From CAZAQV01 sp964487255 (GTDB taxonomy: Bacteria > Myxococcota_A > Polyangia > Polyangiales > CAZAQV01), in the NCBI GenBank assembly GCA_964487255.1, contig CAZAQV010000006.1:62001-126000 (forward strand): a stretch of 64,000 bases of DNA, in the 5' to 3' direction. Under the pieces are notes generated by a model. The model did not search any database. It saw nothing but the letters and a program-made list of their open reading frames with translations, and had not been told where the DNA came from. A program made the translations under genes and the position numbers. Numbering within the stretch: the stretch's first letter is position 1; each line of letters opens with the position of its first letter. This document shows positions 60,967 to 64,000 of this stretch, one piece after another.

Positions 60967-62361
60967 ATGACCTACAGGACCGAAACCGATTCGATGGGGG
61001 AGATGAAAGTGCCGACCAGCGCCTACTACGGCGCACAGACCGCGCGCTCGAAAATGAACTTTGCGATCGGCCAGGAGACGATGCCAAACGAAGTCATCCG
61101 GGCTTTCGGCATTCTGAAGAAGGCCGCCGCGCTGACCAACCACGACTTGGGCAACCTCGAAACCGAGATCAAAGACTTGATCGTCAAGGCGGCAGATGAG
61201 GTTATCCAGGGGAAGCTCGACGAGCACTTTCCATTGGTCGTTTGGCAGACCGGATCGGGTACGCAATCAAACATGAACGTCAACGAGGTCATCTCGAACC
61301 GCGCAATCGAACTGGCCGGTGGTGAGATGGGCTCAAAGGCTCCTGTCCACCCCAACGATCATGTCAACCGTTCTCAATCGTCGAACGACACCTTCCCGAC
61401 TGCGATGCACATCGCCGCGCTCAGCCAGATCGAAGACTACCTGTTTCCTCGTGTAGAGAAACTGCGTTCGACGCTTGCAGGCAAAGCCGATACCTACGCA
61501 GACGTCGTCAAGATTGGACGCACGCACCTACAAGACGCAACGCCCATCACCCTCGGCCAAGAAATCAGTGGTTGGGAATCGCAGATCGCCCACGCGCTCG
61601 GCGCAGTGAAGGCCACGCTCCCACAGCTACGAGAGCTGGCGCTCGGGGGAACAGCCGTGGGCACGGGGCTCAACACCCACCCAGAATATGCGGCGCGAGT
61701 CGCAAAGAAGATCAGCGAGATTTCGGGCAAAGAGTTCGTCACCGCGCCGAACAAGTTTGCGGTGATGGCGGGTCATGACGCGTTCGTCGGAACCAGCGGT
61801 GCACTCAAACAGCTGGCAACGGCCCTTATGAAGGTTGCCAACGATGTGCGCTGGTTGGCATCCGGTCCACGCTGCGGTATCGGGGAGATCAAGATTCCGG
61901 AGAACGAACCGGGCTCCTCGATCATGCCCGGCAAGGTCAACCCTACGCAGTGCGAAGCCCTCACGATGGTTTGCTGCCAAGTCATGGGCAACGACGTCAC
62001 GATTGGAGTCGCGGGCAGCCAGGGCAACTTTGAGCTCAACGTGTTCAAACCTGTCATGGCCTACAACATGCTCCAGTCAATTCGCCTGCTGGCTGACGCA
62101 TCAGAGAGCTTCAACGAGCACTGCGCAGTGGGTATCGAGCCCAACCACGAGGCGATCAACAAGAACCTGCAGAACTCTCTTATGCTGGTAACCGCGCTCA
62201 ACCCGCACGTCGGCTACGACAACGCGGCCAAGATCGCGAAACATGCTTACAAGAAAGGCACCACACTTCGCGCGGCCGCCGAGGAACTGGGCCTAATGAA
62301 AGGCGAGGACTTCGACAAAGCCGTCCAACCGCGCGACATGGTCGGCCCGAAGAAAATATAG
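60967..62361 (+). CDS. fumC: Class II fumarate hydratase
   Basis: A 464-residue iron-independent fumarase of the TCA cycle. TETDSMGEMKVPTSAYYGAQTARSKMNFAIG is at the N-terminus, GSGTQSNMNVNEVISNRAIEL and HPNDHVNRSQSSNDTFPTAMHIAAL supply active-site residues, HLQDATPITLGQEISGW follows, and GSSIMPGKVNPTQCEALTMVCCQVMGND is the signature. Aspartase is related, but the VNRSQSSNDTFPTAMH block and overall match favour fumarase. It is divergent from the esterase gene. Confidence 0.95.
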   Translation: MTYRTETDSMGEMKVPTSAYYGAQTARSKMNFAIGQETMPNEVIRAFGILKKAAALTNHDLGNLETEIKDLIVKAADEVIQGKLDEHFPLVVWQTGSGTQSNMNVNEVISNRAIELAGGEMGSKAPVHPNDHVNRSQSSNDTFPTAMHIAALSQIEDYLFPRVEKLRSTLAGKADTYADVVKIGRTHLQDATPITLGQEISGWESQIAHALGAVKATLPQLRELALGGTAVGTGLNTHPEYAARVAKKISEISGKEFVTAPNKFAVMAGHDAFVGTSGALKQLATALMKVANDVRWLASGPRCGIGEIKIPENEPGSSIMPGKVNPTQCEALTMVCCQVMGNDVTIGVAGSQGNFELNVFKPVMAYNMLQSIRLLADASESFNEHCAVGIEPNHEAINKNLQNSLMLVTALNPHVGYDNAAKIAKHAYKKGTTLRAAAEELGLMKGEDFDKAVQPRDMVGPKKI

Positions 62362-62504
62362 TAGTCGGTTTCCGCCGGAGCCTTCGTTCAAACGTGCGTA
62401 GATTCCGCGCGCCCCCACAGCGAAAGGCTGAAGACGTACGACCCGGTACTTCGAAGCCTGAAGCGAGGAGGTAAGCCGGAAGATGCGTGCGTTTCAGCGG
62501 AGGA

Positions 62505-62753
62505 TCACTCGCGGGCGGCTTCGACGGCCTTCTCGTCGGCCAAAAACTCGTTGACCACTTCGGAGACCTTGCGCGAAAAGTAAACCTTCTCGTCCGCGAT
62601 TTCACGAAGGGACGTCACCGCCTCGCGGTTACGGCTCGGAACGAGTGAAGGCGCTCCTTTCATGAGCTGCCGAGCGCGACGCGACGCAAGCACCACCAGC
62701 GCAAAGCGGTTTTCATCGTGTTCCAAACAATCTTCAACGGTTACGCGAGCCAT
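62505..62753 (-). CDS. rpoZ: RNA polymerase omega subunit
   Basis: An 82-residue subunit that helps beta-prime fold and binds ppGpp. It begins MARVTVEDCLEHDENRFALVVLASRRARQLMKG, the typical RpoZ core, with VTSLREIADEKVYF in place of the usual AL.EI..GKV segment. The C-terminal AARE tail is short. It stands alone here, with no adjacent gmk or spoT. Convergent with fumC across 143 bp in which I see no clear terminator. Confidence 0.92.
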   Translation of the reverse strand: MARVTVEDCLEHDENRFALVVLASRRARQLMKGAPSLVPSRNREAVTSLREIADEKVYFSRKVSEVVNEFLADEKAVEAARE

Positions 62754-62890
62754 GGACGGCGGAGGCTAGACTGGATGTCAGGCGTGCGCAAGAAGGAAGC
62801 GCCTCCACCCAAAAAGCGTGAAGTTTCTTCGCCCTAGCGCCAAGGGGCGATTGCGAGGAGCAGGCGACAAGGATAAGGTATGCGCGGATA

Positions 62891-64000
62891 ATGGCGAGGC
62901 TGACGATTCAAAGCCCGCAGGGGCGCACCGAGCGGGTACTTGGCGACCACAACACATTGGGTCGGCACCCGGATAATACCGTTCAAATTCTCGACCGTAT
63001 CGTCTCGAAGAACCACTGCATCATCAAGGCGGGCAGTGGGGGCTGGCTGCTCGTCGACCTTGGGTCCCTCAACGGCACGTATGTCAACGGCCAACGCGTT
63101 GAAAAGGAGCGCGCGCTCAAGACGGGCGACACCATCAACATGGGCTCGACAACGATCGAGTTTTTGGATGACGCTGACAAGCCCGCGCTCGCCCGCACCT
63201 CGTCACTCGAAGCACAAGACGGGCCGCGCATTACGGTAGAAAAAGACTCCGAGAAGAGTCAAATCCGCACACGCCTCGACTCGGTCAGCACCTCGGACTT
63301 CGCACGCGAATCGGAGATACGTGACGAGGCTACGCTTCGTCAAGACTACGAAAAGTTGCGAATCGCACACCAGGTCATGACGGTTATCGGCGGCGAACTC
63401 GACGTGAGCAAGCTGCTTGCAAGCATTCTCAACTGTGCGTTCGAGGTCCTGAACGCAGACCGCGGCGTCATTCTGATGTACGACGACGAAGGTCAGCTTC
63501 GCCCCGAGTGTGTGCGAAGTCGTCGGGGCAAGGTTGAAGACGTCACCATCTCGAACACGATCCTTCAAGAGGTCATCGAGAACCGACGTGCGGTGATTTC
63601 AAACGACGCATCCGCAGACGCGCGCTTCAATGCGGCGAAGTCGATCATTATCCAAGGCATCCGCGCATCGATGGCTGTACCGCTGTTACATCGCGGAAAG
63701 CTACTCGGCGTGATGTGGCTGGACAGCCTGCTCGCAACCAACGCGTTTGGTGAGAAGGACCTCGCCGTGTTTCAGACGATGGCGAATCAGGCCGCTATCG
63801 CCATCCAAAACTCGCTCTTCGCAAAGCGCGCGGAAAAAGACGCTGTCTTTAAAGACAGCCTGCGGCGCCTCTTGCCAGCTGAACTCGTAGATCGCGTCGT
63901 CTCCGGCGAACTCGAAGTCAAGAAGGGCGGGGAACTTCGCGATACAACCGTGCTCTTCTCCGATATTCGTGGTTTTACTTCGATGAGCGAGTCGCAAGAC
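62891..64000 (+). CDS. FHA-GAF-class III nucleotide cyclase (truncated by window end)
   Basis: Open from ATG 62891 to the window edge, at least 370 residues. The FHA domain (about 5-95) has LGRHPDNTVQILDRIVSKNHC and LVDLGSLNGTYVNGQ, which bind phosphothreonine. A linker is followed by a GAF domain (about 155-310: VMTVIGGELDVSKLLASIL, ADRGVILMYDD, RASMAVPLLHRGKLLGVMWLD). The last residues RDTTVLFSDIRGFTSMSESQD begin a class III adenylate/guanylate cyclase, with the first metal Asp present. It probably reads Ser/Thr kinase output and makes a cyclic nucleotide. TATGCG lies 6 nt before the ATG. Confidence 0.87.
   Translation, partial: MARLTIQSPQGRTERVLGDHNTLGRHPDNTVQILDRIVSKNHCIIKAGSGGWLLVDLGSLNGTYVNGQRVEKERALKTGDTINMGSTTIEFLDDADKPALARTSSLEAQDGPRITVEKDSEKSQIRTRLDSVSTSDFARESEIRDEATLRQDYEKLRIAHQVMTVIGGELDVSKLLASILNCAFEVLNADRGVILMYDDEGQLRPECVRSRRGKVEDVTISNTILQEVIENRRAVISNDASADARFNAAKSIIIQGIRASMAVPLLHRGKLLGVMWLDSLLATNAFGEKDLAVFQTMANQAAIAIQNSLFAKRAEKDAVFKDSLRRLLPAELVDRVVSGELEVKKGGELRDTTVLFSDIRGFTSMSESQD

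Noticed and set aside
60881..61087. Longer N-terminus for the esterase/extensin gene
   Set aside because: The extra 69 residues are Ser/Arg-rich, lack a signal peptide and overlap the divergent fumC start. MLARLLTIAAV at 60880 begins a proper signal.

Overview
The window looks like a high-GC chromosome segment from a deltaproteobacterial or Myxococcota-type bacterium. The evidence is a PEGA-domain Ser/Thr kinase, RCC1-repeat and beta-propeller lipoproteins, a histone H1-like Lys/Ala protein, a HARE-HTH protein, a PilA/PilR pair, ParAB and an FHA-GAF-cyclase. A run of 100 N inside a coding repeat shows it is a scaffolded draft or metagenome assembly. Most of the window is well-packed core genome. 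I saw no insertion sequence, prophage, CRISPR array, rRNA or tRNA.

Layout. (1) 1-4970: a CoA-dependent aromatic-acid cluster, with a benzoate-CoA ligase-like enzyme divergent from RidA, enoyl-CoA hydratase, acyl-CoA dehydrogenase and a DUF1444-like protein. (2) 5-12 kb: RCC1 lipoprotein, PEGA kinase and two surface beta-propeller-like lipoproteins. (3) 11.7-22 kb: mutS, hisC, a lipoprotein, aroA-cmk-rpsA with a structured rpsA leader, and an AI-2E family permease. (4) 22-25.6 kb, minus strand: gap-pgk-tpiA-secG. (5) 25.6-29 kb, minus strand: a small conserved-looking protein, a type III secretion inner-rod-like protein, a FliA-like sigma factor, a CNNM/CorC transporter and an H1-like protein. 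(6) 29-36 kb: pilA facing pilR, a PEGA protein with a double-GAF histidine kinase, parAB and a 57-residue ORF. (7) 36-41 kb: a small membrane protein, a DedA-like protein, ddl, a HARE-HTH/Mrr-like protein with a collapsed repeat, and a lytic transglycosylase. (8) 41-50 kb: a zinc-ribbon/ATPase/TPR protein, psd, a low-complexity methyltransferase, a K+ channel, a VWA lipoprotein and a tRNA-queuosine mannosyltransferase-like protein. (9) 50-64 kb: recQ, a membrane TPR protein, argH-lysA, a P-type ATPase-like pseudoenzyme, an esterase/extensin-like fusion, fumC, rpoZ and the start of an FHA-GAF-cyclase.

Three observations stand out. First, many transcription-unit heads have a -10-like hexamer ending exactly 6 nt before the start codon and no Shine-Dalgarno sequence, which suggests widespread leaderless mRNAs. 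Second, the minus-strand gene at 56337-58070 keeps the layout of a P1B-type ATPase but has lost the CPC, DKTGT and GDGxND motifs. Third, the HARE-HTH protein carries an Mrr-like domain without the expected catalytic residues, and its 30-bp repeat continues perfectly across the N gap, so the true gap is probably a multiple of 30 bp. All assignments come from reading the sequence by eye. No database search or folding program was run.
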